Below the pieces are notes generated by a model. That model made no database searches. It was not told the DNA's origin and saw only the letters and a list, made by a program, of their open reading frames with translations. DNA of 64,000 nt from Myxocyprinus asiaticus. Lineage: Eukaryota; Chordata; Actinopteri; Cypriniformes; Catostomidae. Each line of letters begins with the position of its first letter. The first letter of the stretch is position 1. Shown here in pieces: positions 47,634-58,945 of the stretch. Made by a program: the position numbers and the translations under genes. The stretch spans positions 769,001 to 833,000 of the forward strand of contig NC_059363.1 in assembly GCF_019703515.2 (NCBI RefSeq), written 5' to 3'.

Positions 47634-47801
47634 CTGCGGCTCGCTGACACTGACTGCGGTTGATGTACGTGAAATGACCTTCGCAACTCTGAAATGAACA
47701 AACACAGCCGGCAGACGTCAGGTTACAACCGGAGAACACGCATGCCGGATTAACAGCACTGAATAAAGTCTCCCTGTGTCTGTGATCATGACGACGAGAC
47801 C
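47634..47801 (-). CDS. crim1: crim1-like exon 3: short cysteine module B
   Basis: Encodes residues 156-211. After a basic, histidine-rich linker it carries CVFSGCNLTSAGCVC, then SCEGHFTYINRSQC. The spacing C-x3-GC-x(6)-C-x-C-x(4)-SC is that of exon 2, so the two exons look like duplicates of one module. Two sequons (NLT, NRS) are visible. The acceptor follows a CT-rich tract ending CTCTCTCTCAG and the donor is CGCAG|GTATGC; both phases fit the neighbours. Human CRIM1, as I recall it, has a larger CPEDS/CCPLPSRC unit at this place. This exon is therefore either a lineage-specific replacement or a different module retained only here. Membership in the gene rests on phase and splice sites. Confidence 0.78.
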
Positions 47802-48384
47802 CTGAGAGAGAGAGACAGAACTGAAGGTCAAACACAGGCCAGAGATGACACGATTAATGTGGCATATCAATTGCAACTTACTGTAATGTAAACTTGGACA
47901 CATTTCTGGTCCGATGAATTAAATAATTTAAGCTTAAATAAATGTACATTTAACACAAACAATGTGACATGAAATATGTGTATCACACAAAGTACTGCAA
48001 CCTGTCAAAACATCCCAGAAAAGCCGCTCGTAAAACCACAGAACCACATCAAAGATGAGCGAATCTCAAAAACACATTAAACTGCAAAAAAAATTACAAA
48101 TAACAATTTGCTAAGAAAATAAAGCCTTTTATATGACCATTTAGCAGCTCATTTGTACAATTAAGAATATTTTCTGCCCAATTTGGCATTACTGTGGAGC
48201 AAAACAAAATAAAAATAAAATAAAAATAAAAAATAAAATAAAAAAGATTTTCCCTGTAACAAAATAAAGGCTTCTTTTTCTACATTTCTGCCTTTAAACC
48301 CTCCAAAAATTGGCCTTTATTTTCTGACCCAGTTGGACATGTTCTTGACCGGTTTTTTGAATCAGTGATGCGTGCGTCTCTCAC

Positions 48385-48537
48385 CTGTTTTCCCAGCGTG
48401 CACACATGCATCTCTGTTCGGAAAGCTGTATATCCTGATACAGGAGTGTTTGGACTCGCACACACACTCGCCGTTCACGCGATCACACCCGCTCACCAGG
48501 GGGCAGCGCTCGTCTTCATCTGTGGCATCAGGTACCA
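48385..48537 (-). CDS. crim1: crim1-like exon 2: short cysteine module A
   Basis: Encodes residues 105-155. Acidic start (DATDEDER), then a compact module CPLVSGCDRVNGECVC followed by SCIRIYSFPNRDAC. This matches the CRIM1 stretch after the IGFBP domain, where a GCNIINGKCEC-type motif is followed by a TCS...C segment. The chosen acceptor has the pyrimidine-rich tract CTTCTTCTCCACAG. A second in-phase acceptor 18 nt downstream (exon start 48519) would remove six residues and give KDEDE, closer to the CRIM1 join. Donor ACAG|GTGAGA. The long intron 1 (about 10 kb) separates it from exon 1, and a 583-bp intron leads to exon 3. Confidence 0.87.
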
Positions 48538-48730
48538 CTGTGGAGAAGAAGACAGTGTTGTCATGGTAACTCAGATTTGTTTGCTGGGTTTTGGTTTTTG
48601 TCTCAGCTGTCGGCGTGATTCGCTTGCTTTCGTTCCACACAGTGATGGCCAAACGTCTGCCTCTGAGATCTCAATTTCAATGTTTATGGATTATTGACCG
48701 TATGTCTTAATGCCTTAATGCAACTGCTTT

Positions 48731-49262
48731 TTTAAAGAGCACCTATTATGGTTTTTCAAATATTACCTTTCATGTAGTGTGTTATATAGCTGTTTGTGAA
48801 TGTAAAAAAGTCTGCAAAGTTTCAAAAATCAAATGGAGTTATTGACACCCAAAAGAAAGAACCGATTCTGAACACCTGAAACGAGTCATTAGTAATTCCA
48901 GACTTACTTCCTGTACTAACCTACGTAATTTGGTAACAAAAAACCCGCCTCTGGTCTTCATTGGCTGCTCGCGAACGGCTTTGACCCGCCCTCAAACACT
49001 ACACTTAGCGGTAGACCAATCACAACAGACTGGGACATCTGACCAATCCGAGCAGAGTATGCTCTCTGAAAGGAGGAGTTTAGAATTAATCCTTTAGAAC
49101 GGATCATTGAGTCGTTTGAGACACTGGGAAAAGAAGGTAATGCTGCAATTTAAATTATGAGCAAATTAAAGTGTTTTATGACCTTGGATGCATGTAAATC
49201 TATTGTATGAGACCTTTAACACAAAATTAGGCACGTTTAAAAACCATAATAGGTGCACTTTA
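48731..49262. mobile_element. TTAA-flanked MITE with GCACCTATTATGG termini
   Basis: Left TTAAAGAGCACCTATTATGG, right CCATAATAGGTGCACTTTAA. About 530 bp. TTAA at both edges suggests a piggyBac-like insertion. It sits 194 bp upstream of exon 2 in intron 1. Confidence 0.78.
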
Positions 49263-49731
49263 AGGAATCGGACTCCACTGGTCGCACGGGCTGCTCATTT
49301 CAATCTTGGTGTTACAGTACATTGCAGAAGAATGCATGTTCAGGAACCGTTAATGGTACCAAAACTCGTGAAAATCATAACGTTCCAGTATTTTTTATGA
49401 AACCGGTTGTCTGTTCCCAAACCCTTAAAATGATCCGAGCTATGTTATCCACATAAATGTTATAGTTCTCTACTCTTACTGTAAAGCGTAGCTCAGATCA
49501 TATAATCTCAGAAGAGTTTGATGAAATAATATTGAGATCTCTGACTTTTGATTGCAGACTTTGGCATCTTGGCAAATCTGTGCACAGTTTGAGACACTGT
49601 TGAGATCTCTTGTGAAACTCTAGACATGTGAGATTCCTCGGGTCTTTTTCTCAGGAGAAACATGTAAAATGCATACGAGACTTGAAAAAAGGCCTCATTT
49701 GTGGTTTTTCTGTCTTTGGGGTGGCTCTGGA

Positions 49732-49825
49732 CAGGGGCGGACTGGCCACCGGGACTTTTCCAGGCGGGTCGGCGGCGAAAAGGGGCCGAACGTCCGGACC
49801 ACTTTTTAGCCCCAGTCCGCCCCTG
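49732..49825. mobile_element. 94-bp GC-rich hairpin MITE
   Basis: CAGGGGCGGACTGG at the left and CCAGTCCGCCCCTG at the right: a 14-bp perfect inverted repeat around a GC-rich centre (GGCGGGTCGGCGGCG). It stands out sharply against AT-rich intron 1. Confidence 0.75.
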
Positions 49826-52185
49826 GCTTTGGATTTATAGGAGAACATTTTATACTGGGCTCTGGTTAGTACAGTAACCACATTCTTAGACATGATTGAG
49901 TGATCAAACAAACTAGGAGGCGGATGTATCTGGCACAGAAATGTCCCGTTAGTGGAGAAGTATGTGGAGCTGTAGACCACAGTTCTTCTAACAGAAACAG
50001 TGCCATCACAAACAGGCTTTTCAAATCAGCCGTCATCCACCCTTGCCAAAACTCGGACTATTATTTCCTGTGACCTCAGAATGATCCGCTCCGCCAACGT
50101 CTTTTCCCTACAAATACTTCCTGCGAGGATATTTTCATATTTTCACACGACCCCTCACGGTTTTGTAGTAGGTTTCCACAAAGCAGGTCTGTTCAAGCCT
50201 ACTGATCTGAGACCAGTACTGTTTCTCATCACAGGTTTACCACAATAAGATTTGAAGAGTACTTGAGGAGAAAGTACTTGCTTAGGATGCTCTGAGAACA
50301 ATATCTCAGTTATGTTTCATTTAAATATCAACATTGTATCAGATGTTTCTCCTAATATTCCAAAGGAGAATTAAAAATATGCACAACTGAATGAATTGCT
50401 GATATTCATTATAGAGTATAGAACTTAAAAGAAGGTGCATCGATAGCTCAGATCATTTGCTCTTAGAAATGTTTGCATTCATACTGAGATCTCTGACTTT
50501 AGATTCCAGACATCTGGTCAAATCTGAGAAGCAGGACTTAAGAAAACACCTCAATTTGTTATTCATGTAATCTCTTTGCAGTCTCAGAAAAACAACTGAG
50601 ATATTAAAGAGAACTCATTCGTGATTTTCCTTTCTTACGGGTAGACTACCACCTCTGTGATTAAAACATCATTATGTTTAGGCAAGAAGCAGTAACATGG
50701 GAAATAAAGGGTAATTTACTGTATTGTCAACTTAACCACACTTTTGGACGTTGTTGTTTAACGTGAATAAATAAAGGTACATTTCTAGTTTCAACATTAT
50801 TTGTACCTCAGATCTTTGTTTTGTTGAACAAGAAAAACTAGCTTCATACCATGTGACCTTCATTTGGTTTTTGGCCATTGAAAATGGGTAAAATGTAACA
50901 ATTGAGAGCCCCATCGAGAGCCCCACCTCTCTGGAACTTAACTATATAGGGCCTTAAAATAGAAAATAGAAAAGTTTCTTCTGAACCCAAATCTAAAGGG
51001 ATATTAATATACTTCTGGAGTTATAGGCATTCCAACTTTGTAAAAACAACTCAAAGGTTTTTTTGCCATTTTTGGACACACACCATTGGCATATAAAGCA
51101 ACAAGAGGTGCTGAAGTCAACTGAGATTAGTAATAGATCTACATATCTCTGTGTAAAAAAACACAATCATGATATTGACACCTTCTTAAGTTTATTTTTC
51201 TGACATGAAGTTTTGCTTCAAAATCATAGGCGAAAAGTGTTATTTTGACCCCCCTATAAAAAAAATAAATAATGGATTACTTGGCCCATATCAACATGTT
51301 TATCTTTCTACAGAAAAGTATGAACAAAATAAATTCAGCCAGGGAAGTTTCTAAAATTTTGTTAATTTGGTATGGAATAACCCTATAGGCACAATTGTTG
51401 ATGCCTGTAATACAGTCTAGTCTCCATCTAATAAAAACAGTCTGCTCCAGTACTACTATCTAAAGTCCCCACGATAACTAGTTTAGTCAATGTCAGGGTG
51501 GGTGATTGTAAACATGTTATCTTATTACGCCCATCTGAGGACAGCTTTGTGGTTTCACTTCTAACAGTTCCTTTTGGGTCAAATGTGGCAAGACAAACTG
51601 ATATTTAATCTTCATGAAAGACAAATTTGTACCCAATGAAAGTCATGGAGACTGGAGACAGCTTGTCTTGGCATCCAACAGCCGAGTGACATCAGGGACT
51701 GACCTCCAGCTGATAACGTAACGAGAGAGGAAGTTTTTGAGGCTTCTGATAATCAAGACTAAACAGACGTTCAGACTGACAGCGATAACGACTGCTGGAT
51801 GTTGCAGGTCAATGTACTGTTGGTTGCTACTTGACTGCTGAATTCAAATATGATCTTTTACTATTCCCTTTCATCTCAGTGGTAGTTGTTCGGCTGGCAC
51901 ATGCTGCGCCGGAAGTACTGTATGAGATCTGCATGCTGCCATCTTTGCTGTTTGCTCATGGGCACTCTGGGCAAGAAACTTTTTGAGCATCACCAAATAT
52001 CTATGATCTCTGCTCAACTTTGTCGCAACATTACCTGTCACTTACTTAACATCAAAACGGCAACTTTCATCTGCGAATGAATAACTTGAGGTCGCATTGA
52101 CACTGATGATCTCTTTCAGCATGAACGGCCCATAACAAAGCCATGGATACATTTTAATGTAAATCTTTATAATTGAAATGAATCG

Positions 52186-52412
52186 GGGGGCCTGGGAAAC
52201 TCAGCAAGTAAAGACGCTGACTAGCACACGTGGAGTTCGCGAGTTCGAATCCAGTCAAGCTTCCTAAGCAACCAAATTGGCGTTGTTGCTAGGGTGGGTA
52301 AAGTCATGCTGGGTTAACCTCCTCGTGGTCACTATAATATGGTTCTCGCTCTCGGTGGATACCGCGGAGAATAGCATGAAGCCTCCACACACGCTACGTC
52401 TCCGTGGTAACG
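52186..52412 (+). repeat. tRNA-derived SINE, copy 9, deleted and abutting a Tc1 relic
   Basis: Head GGGGCCTGGGAAACTCAGCA and B-box GAGTTCGAATCC are present. Internal segments are lost, and the copy stops at CTACGTCTCCGTGGTAA, where Tc1-like sequence begins. No tail. Confidence 0.8.
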
Positions 52413-52712
52413 TCACATCTATGGCAAGTGCTACAGGAAGTGTGGGGTGAAATGTCACCTGAGTATCTGGACAAACTGACAGCTAGAATAACAAGGATCT
52501 GCAAAGCTGTCATTGCTGCACGTGGAGGATTTTATGATGAGAACTCTTTGAAGTAGTTTTTATTTTCAAATTGTAATAGTAATTTTTCATGTTATAAATG
52601 TCTTGACTATACTTTGTGATCAGTTGAATGACACTTTGGTGAATAAAAGTACCAATTTCTTTCCATAAGAGCAAAATCTGTACATTAGTCCAAACTTTTG
52701 GTCACCAGTGTA
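52413..52712 (+). pseudogene. 3' end of a Tc1/mariner-like transposase and its right terminus
   Basis: The reading frame 52413-52556 gives LWQVLQEVWGEMSPEYLDKL, then TARITRICKAVIAARGGFYD and a stop. This is the C-terminal end typical of fish Tc1-like transposases. The 3' untranslated part has TGAATGACACTTTGGTGAATA and ends TTTTGGTCACCAGTGTA, a Tc1-type inverted terminus. The N-terminal DNA-binding and most of the DDE catalytic domain are gone, so it is inactive. Confidence 0.8.
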
Positions 52713-54889
52713 GCAGTCATTTGCACTTTAAAGATCACACTGGGCCATGTAGTGAACTGTTTAACCGTCAGAAGAAAGTAAAGCTTGCTGGCAAACCACA
52801 CGTCAAAATAAAAGCACAATTAAAAATCAAAGCTAGACCCCTGAAATTGAAGAAATTTAAATGCAAAATATATTACAACTGTATAGTAAAATGTAATATT
52901 CATTGTCATAATATTAATAATAATAAGTAACAATGATAATAATGATAATTAATCATTACATCACAAACAAGAGTACTATTGTACTGAATACAATTTTGTT
53001 AAAATGCACTGGTGTGTTGCAAAGTAATTGTTCTATGTTTTACTTTTTAAAAGTTTTAGGAATTTGATTAGAAACCATTTGGATGATTAAACTTTCTAGA
53101 ACTTTCTAGTTCTAGAAAATTAATTTAAAAAAAGGAAAGAAAATTATAATTTGGGAAAAAATAAAAACAAATTTTAGTAGGGTCATCCTTAAAAACACAA
53201 TGCATACTTAACTGAGAAACACTTGAAGAAAACATGAATTTCTTTTAATGTATTATTTACATTGAAATTTAACTTTAATTAGGCTAAAGGAGTGTGTTCA
53301 AAAGCGCATTACCATATTAGCGTATCTTTGCTGTGGTATCGAAATTGGCATCGAGAATCATGAAATTTCATTGGTATCGACTATGAAACTACTGAAATAG
53401 TGTGAAATAACCATATCAGATAATGACGATTTGTTCAATTATTTCTTTCTTTGTCACTTTAATTTTTTGCTGGTAGTCTGGGAAAAACTAAACCAGTTTT
53501 ATCATTATTTCTTACCAGTAAATCCATAAAAGCAGTCACTTTGTTTTAAAAATCTACAAGAACAGTGCAAATGGATGTAAAGCAATATTTAACAAGCTCT
53601 TTTCATTTTTTACGTCTTATAGTTGCCTTCAACATGTCAGAATATAAATAGCCTCATTAATTTCTTTGCTAATGGGGGGAAGATCATTAATGGTTGCAAT
53701 CATGAATAATGTATTACCACGCTAAAGAGATGCTTGCAAAATTAATGAACCAAAGACCTTCATCATCCTTCCAAACTTTCAGAGTATAAACAGTGACCCC
53801 ACTCAAACCTGAACAGCCCTCAAGAATAACGAGAGAAATTTCCCCCCCAAAATTGTTTACTAATCTAATACAATGATGGGACAGCTGAGCCAAAATGACC
53901 ATTTTGTCATTATTTACTCACCTGTTATTTACTCACTCCTTTAAGACTTTCTGGCGTACTTCAAGTAAAACAAAATCCCAGATCTGTGAGTTTAGAAATG
54001 CATTTCTAGCTCTGGTGTGTGATTCAGGTGTTGATTTCTGGAATAAGCCCTCGGTTCACCCGCAGGCAAACTCAATCAAGGAATCCATTAACTCAAGACT
54101 CGTTCAAAGCTGATAATTGATGAAGGGGTTAGGGGAGGGTCGGGATTAACCCCCAGAACTGCACTTGTAAATACAACTCAATCAAGGACTTGATCCCTTG
54201 GGACGAATCAGCGCTGTAGAACCACAAACCCCACAGGATGAAGATGAGGGGTAATTCAGCTCCAGAACGTTCCCACAGACTGACTTCTGTTTTACCTCAC
54301 CTCAGTGTGCGTCAGTCAGGAGTAATTCACATTTTTAGACCAGGAGGAAGACCAGCTCAAGACTGGCATCGTGACTGTATCCATACTACCCTTCTGAAGG
54401 AATCCTGGCGCACCATATAATCTCGTAGAGCAAGTAGAAATAATCAGCAAAACATCAGCAGCACTTGTGCAGTTACATCAGCATCATTATTAAAATAATG
54501 AGTTGTGAACAGAAAGAAAAAAAGTGATGTATTCAAATGTGTGTTTGATTTGATATACATAAAGCATGTTGACCTTGAGCAAATCTTATGTGCAATATGT
54601 TATCAAATAATGCCCTTTTAATGCGACTGCAAACAATATACGAGGAAATAAAAATAATATCAATGCGTAATGTGGACAGACTTTGCAGACTTTATACCAT
54701 GGTAATCACATGTTTTTTTTACCATTTATAGTAGCAAAATCATCCTTTTTTTGGACATGGTACCATAGTAATATCATGGTTGTTTATGTGGTATAACAAT
54801 ACCATGGTGTTTTAGACATTTACCATGGTACTATGTCCAAAAAACATGAAATCAATCATCACGTTTTTTTTTTATTTTATTTTTTTTTT

Positions 54890-57583
54890 ATTTTTTACAT
54901 CAAATCACTTTTTTTGTCACACAACCACATACACAAATGCAACAGTGGGTGAAATTCTTGGGTGCAGTTCCGAGCAACATAGTAGTCGTGACAGTGATGA
55001 GACATATACCAATTTACAATAAACAGATTTACACATCACAATTTACATATCTAATATACACATAATTACAACACAACACAATATACAAATAATAATATAC
55101 AGTATACAATACACACAATATAGAATACACATTATACAGTATATATAGTATATATAAAATGTACAGTAGGTTGTATTGTACTGTATTGACATTCAGGCTG
55201 TCGGTTGATAGTCAGTTGCAAGTGTGTTGTTAAGAGAGATATAATTATGACAGTCCAGTGTGAGATAATAAGATTAATAAAGTGCAGTGCTGATGTATAT
55301 TGATCGTGAGAGATCAAGAGATCAGAAGTCTGATTGTTTGGGGGAAGAAGCTGTCATGAAGTCAGCTGGTGCAGGTCCTGATGCTGGTATATATGTCCTG
55401 GAGGGAGGGAAGCTCACCTCCAATGATGTGTCTGGCAGTTCGCACCACGCTTTGCGGTTGTGGGCGGTGCTATTGCCGTACCAGGCAGTGATGCAGCCAG
55501 TCAGGATGCTCTCTACAGTGCAGGTGTAGAACTGTGCGAGGATGTGGCGGTTCATTCCAAACTTCCTCAGCCATCTCAGGAAGAAGAGGCGCTGATGAGC
55601 CTTCTTCACGACGGCCTCAGTGTGGACGGACCACGTGAGTTCCTCAGTGATGTGGACACCCAGGAACTTGAAGCTGCTGACTCTCTCCACCGGTGCTCCA
55701 TTAATGGTGATGGGACTGTGTTCTCTGTCTTTTCTTCTGAAGTCCACCACAAGCTCCTTTGTCTTACTGACGTTGAGGGAGAGGTTGTGTGTGTGTCAGA
55801 GTGTGCACCTCCTCTCTGTAGGCTGTTTCATCATTGTCAGTGATCAGACCTACCACCATCGTATCATCAGCAAACTTGATGGCATTGGAGCTGTGTGTTG
55901 CCACACAGTCATGTGTGTACAGGGAATACAAGAGTGGGCTGAGAACACAGCCCTGCGGGGCTCCAGTGTTGAGGGTCAGTGATGTTGCTGCCTATTCTAA
56001 CCACCTGGCATCTGCTTGACAGGAAGTCCAGGATCCAGCTGCACAGCAAGCTGTTTAAGCCCAGAGCCCGGAGTTTCTCATCAAGCTTGGAGGGCACTAT
56101 GGTGTTGAATGCTGAGCTGTAGTCTACAAACAACATTCTCACATAAGTGTTCTTTTTTTCCAGGTGGGAGAGAGCAGTGTGTATTGTAGATGCAATGGCA
56201 TCATCAGTGGAGCGGTTGTTGCAGTAAGCTAACTGCAATGGGTCCAGTGATGGAGGCAGCACAGAGCAGATGTAATCTCTGATTAGTCTCTCAAAGCATT
56301 TGCTGATGATGGGGGTCAGAGCAACAGGATGCCAGTCTTTTAAGCAAGTGATTTTGGATTGCTTTGGTACAGGCACAATGGTGGACGTTTTGAAGCATGT
56401 GGTGACTACATACAAGGAGAGGGAAAGGTTGAAAATGTCTTTAAAAACACCAGCCAGTTGGTTCGCGCACGCTCTGGTGACGCAGCCCGGAATGCCGTCT
56501 GGACCCGCGGCTTTACGGATATTCACCCATCCGAAGGATCGGGTTACATCCGCTACAGAGACGCAGAGTGAACTAACCTCTGTAGCTTCGGCCGAGAGAG
56601 CTCTCCCCGCGAGGGCGGTGTTATTTCCCTTGAAATTAGCATAAAAAGTATTTAGCTCATCCGGGAGAGAGGCAGCGGTGTTCACGGCGGAGTTTTTTTT
56701 CCCTTTAAAGTCTGTGATGATATTAATTCCCTGCCACATGCTTCTAGAGTTGGTGGTGTTAAATTGTCCTTCAATCTTGTCCCTGTACTGGCATTTGGCT
56801 GCTCTGATAGTTTTGCGGAGGGCATAACTGGCTTGTTTATGCTCCTCCGCGTTCCCGGAATTAAAAGCGGAGGTCCGCGCATCAAGTGCAGTGTGAACAT
56901 CGCTATTTATCCATGGCTTCTGGTTGGGGTAGATCCATATTGACAACATCCTCTACACACTTTCTGATGAAACACGTTACGCTATCAGCGTAACTCTCGA
57001 TGTCGTCATCAGAGGCAGACCGGAACATCTCCCAGTCCGCGTGATCAAAACAGTCTTGTAGCGTGGAATCTGACTGGTCCGACCAGCACTGGATCGTTCT
57101 GAGGGCGGGTGCTTCCTGTTTCAGTTTCTGCCTGTAAGCGGGCAGAAGCAGAATGGAAGAGTGGTTCGATTTGCAGTCCCTCGTCTCTCGTTGGAAAGAG
57201 ATCCGCGCTCTCAGCTCACAGAGCTTGTTGTCCAGAGACTGAACATTTGCCAGTAGAATAGTGGGTAGCGGGGGTCGATTTGCACAACGTTTTACTCTGA
57301 TGAGAACTCCGGGTCTATTTCCCCTTTTCCTTCTGCGTTTCCGCGGCCGGGCTGCCCAGACAAAGGGCTCCGCTTGCATGTTTGTTAACAGCGGGTCGGC
57401 ATTGAGGTATTTAAAGTCCGGTTTTCGGTGTGCTATTGCAGAACCAATGTCCAAAAGTGTTTGTCTGTCATAGACAATAAGGCAGACAACATCCAAGACA
57501 AAAAAAACAAAAAACTGCAGTGTTGTGTCTGAGCTCGCAAAGCAGCAGCCATACTCGGCGCCATCTTGAGTCAACATATACTA
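54890..57583 (-). mobile_element. L2-like non-LTR retrotransposon, internally deleted
   Basis: The 5' end carries AAGATGGCGCCGAGTATGG (minus strand, near 57560), typical of fish L2 elements. Reading frames 57577-56903 (MLTQDGAEYGCC), 56949-55909 (reverse transcriptase: KAAGPDGIPGCVTRAC, NNRSTDDAIAS, YSSAFNTIVPSKL) and 55750-55322 (NGAPVERVSSFKFLGVHITE) make one broken ORF. The FADD active site survives near 55875 in a shifted frame. The first ORF jumps from ANVQSLDNKLCELRARI to KSNHSSILLLPAYRQKL, so most of the apurinic endonuclease domain is missing. The 3' UTR runs from 55321 to about 54890. It interrupts a CCATGG-rich repeat. Inactive. Confidence 0.85.
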
Positions 57584-58340
57584 TGTATTGTTACATAAAT
57601 CATAGTTTTTGGATAGGTGCCATGGTAATACCATGGTATTCTCTGAAATACATTGGAGTACCATGTAAATGGTAGATGAATACAGTAATCATTCAGTACC
57701 ATATATCAAAGTTCCATGGTATAGAGGCCGAACGACAGTGCATTTTGCTGATACCGATACTTAAGGTGGTGCAACAGGCCGATAACCGATTAATTTCAAT
57801 ATTTCAAGTACACATAGAATACACTTAAGTGTACTTCTTATTCACGAGCGTTATACGTTATCAAATATTGTCAGTTAGGGTTGCTATTGTAAACAACATA
57901 TAGGAAAATCTAAATAATATTGATGCAAAATGTGGACAGACTTTGCAGTAAAATCAATTCATGTGACTAGAAATGCAGAAGTCAGAAAATAACAAAAAGA
58001 TGGAATTACCATGTTTTTTGACATGGCATCATGGTAATTCCATGGTTTTCATGTACTATGGCAATACCATGGTGTTTTGGACACATACCATGGTATTATC
58101 ATGTTTATTTATTTATTTATTTTTGCTTTTTTTGGACATGGTACCATGGCAATCGCATGTTTGTTTGTTTGTTTTTTTTACCATCTATTGTAGCAAAATC
58201 ATAGACTTTTGGACAGATATCAAGGTAATACCAAGGCTTTTTGGACACCAACTATAGTAATATCATGGTATTCTTTGAAAAACCTCTGGAGTACCATGTA
58301 AATCTGTTGCCAACATTGTACCAAGTACTTTTTGTAACCA
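57583..58340. repeat. CCATGG-rich repeat blocks around a fragment with GGCCGATAACCG
   Basis: 57583-57720 and 57990-58330 carry ACCATGGTAATACCATGG words. Between them 57724-57810 has CGATAC and GGCCGATAACCGATT motifs like those at 4850-4870, a common fish repeat end. Confidence 0.5.
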
Positions 58341-58632
58341 TCTCCAGTATAATCATTATCTGAAATCTAAATCAATATCAGCCCAAATACAACTGATACC
58401 AATAACCTTGTCAATCATAAATTTGTTCCATCAGTTATAAATCTGTTATGAGTTCATACACAACCAGCCTAACAGGAGATGCCAACAGCTTGAGAAACAC
58501 ACGGCAAATTCATTTCAGACTGTTTTCATTAAATTCACCCTGTCAGAGGCAAAACCTCTTCATTATAACTCCTCAAGCATTCAAAACCCGTTATAAACCT
58601 GTATCACAATATAAGAAACACACGTCACTCAC

Positions 58633-58945
58633 CTTTACAGACACCTGTCTCAGGTATGAGCGCCGGTCCAGTCCGGTTCAGAGCTGCGCAGGTGAGTCCA
58701 TACCCGCAGTAGCCCAGAGTCCAGTCCGGACCAGCACACAGCTCGAGCTCGAGCCGAGAGCACTGCTCACAACAGCCGCACGGGTCACGGGCCAGAACCC
58801 GAGCCGAATCACACCCGAGCGGGCTGAGCCGCGGGCACGAGCGGAGCGCGCACGGGGAGCATTCATGACAATCAATCACGTGCACGCAGAAAGCCAAATA
58901 CATCAAAGCCAAACACAAACTGTTTTTAAAAACACACATAAACAT
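58633..58945 (-). CDS. crim1: crim1-like exon 1: signal peptide and IGFBP-N domain
   Basis: Encodes residues 1-104 plus one base. The ATG at 58945 is supported by an in-frame TAA 12 nt upstream (58957-58955) and an A at -3; a second in-frame ATG lies two codons on. Residues 1-25 form a hydrophobic signal peptide ending near HVIDC. The rest is a cysteine-rich IGFBP-N fold with the PCGCCEQC signature, a variant of GCGCCxxC, and a closing ETGVCK. One N-glycosylation sequon, NRT, is visible. In CRIM1 this luminal/extracellular domain sits at the N terminus and resembles insulin-like growth factor binding proteins. The donor is AAAG|GTGAGT, phase 1. Base composition is far more GC-rich than the surrounding introns. 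Confidence 0.9.

Larger units (their letters stand above)
48538..58632 (-). other. intron 1 of crim1-like gene
   Basis: 10.1 kb with two MITEs, SINE copy 9 with the Tc1 relic, the internally deleted LINE and CCATGG blocks. 49830-52180 and 52720-54690 hold no recognisable feature. Confidence 0.5.
7550..58945 (-). other. crim1: crim1-like gene, full coding span (15 exons)
   Basis: Gene-level entry; exons follow separately. Fifteen minus-strand segments with AG acceptors and GT donors join in frame to 2811 nt (936 residues plus stop). Predicted product: signal peptide, IGFBP-N, two short cysteine modules, a paired cysteine unit, VWC1-2, four antistasin-like repeats, VWC3-5, Ser/Thr stalk, TM helix (about 838-860) and 76 cytoplasmic residues. 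Established for CRIM1: a type I membrane protein that binds BMPs through its VWC domains, restrains their processing and secretion, and acts in motor neuron, vascular, eye and kidney development. Differences from the roughly 1036-residue human protein, recalled from memory, are a missing VWC6, one fewer N-terminal cysteine unit, no RGD and a divergent tail. Orthologue versus paralogue is undecided. Nearly all introns are phase 1; the introns after exons 8 and 14 are phase 2 and phase 0. This pattern allows exon loss or gain without frameshift. Confidence 0.88.

Noticed and set aside
55460..55982. Plus-strand frames of 120-127 codons
   Set aside because: Antisense of the L2 reverse transcriptase; no independent support.
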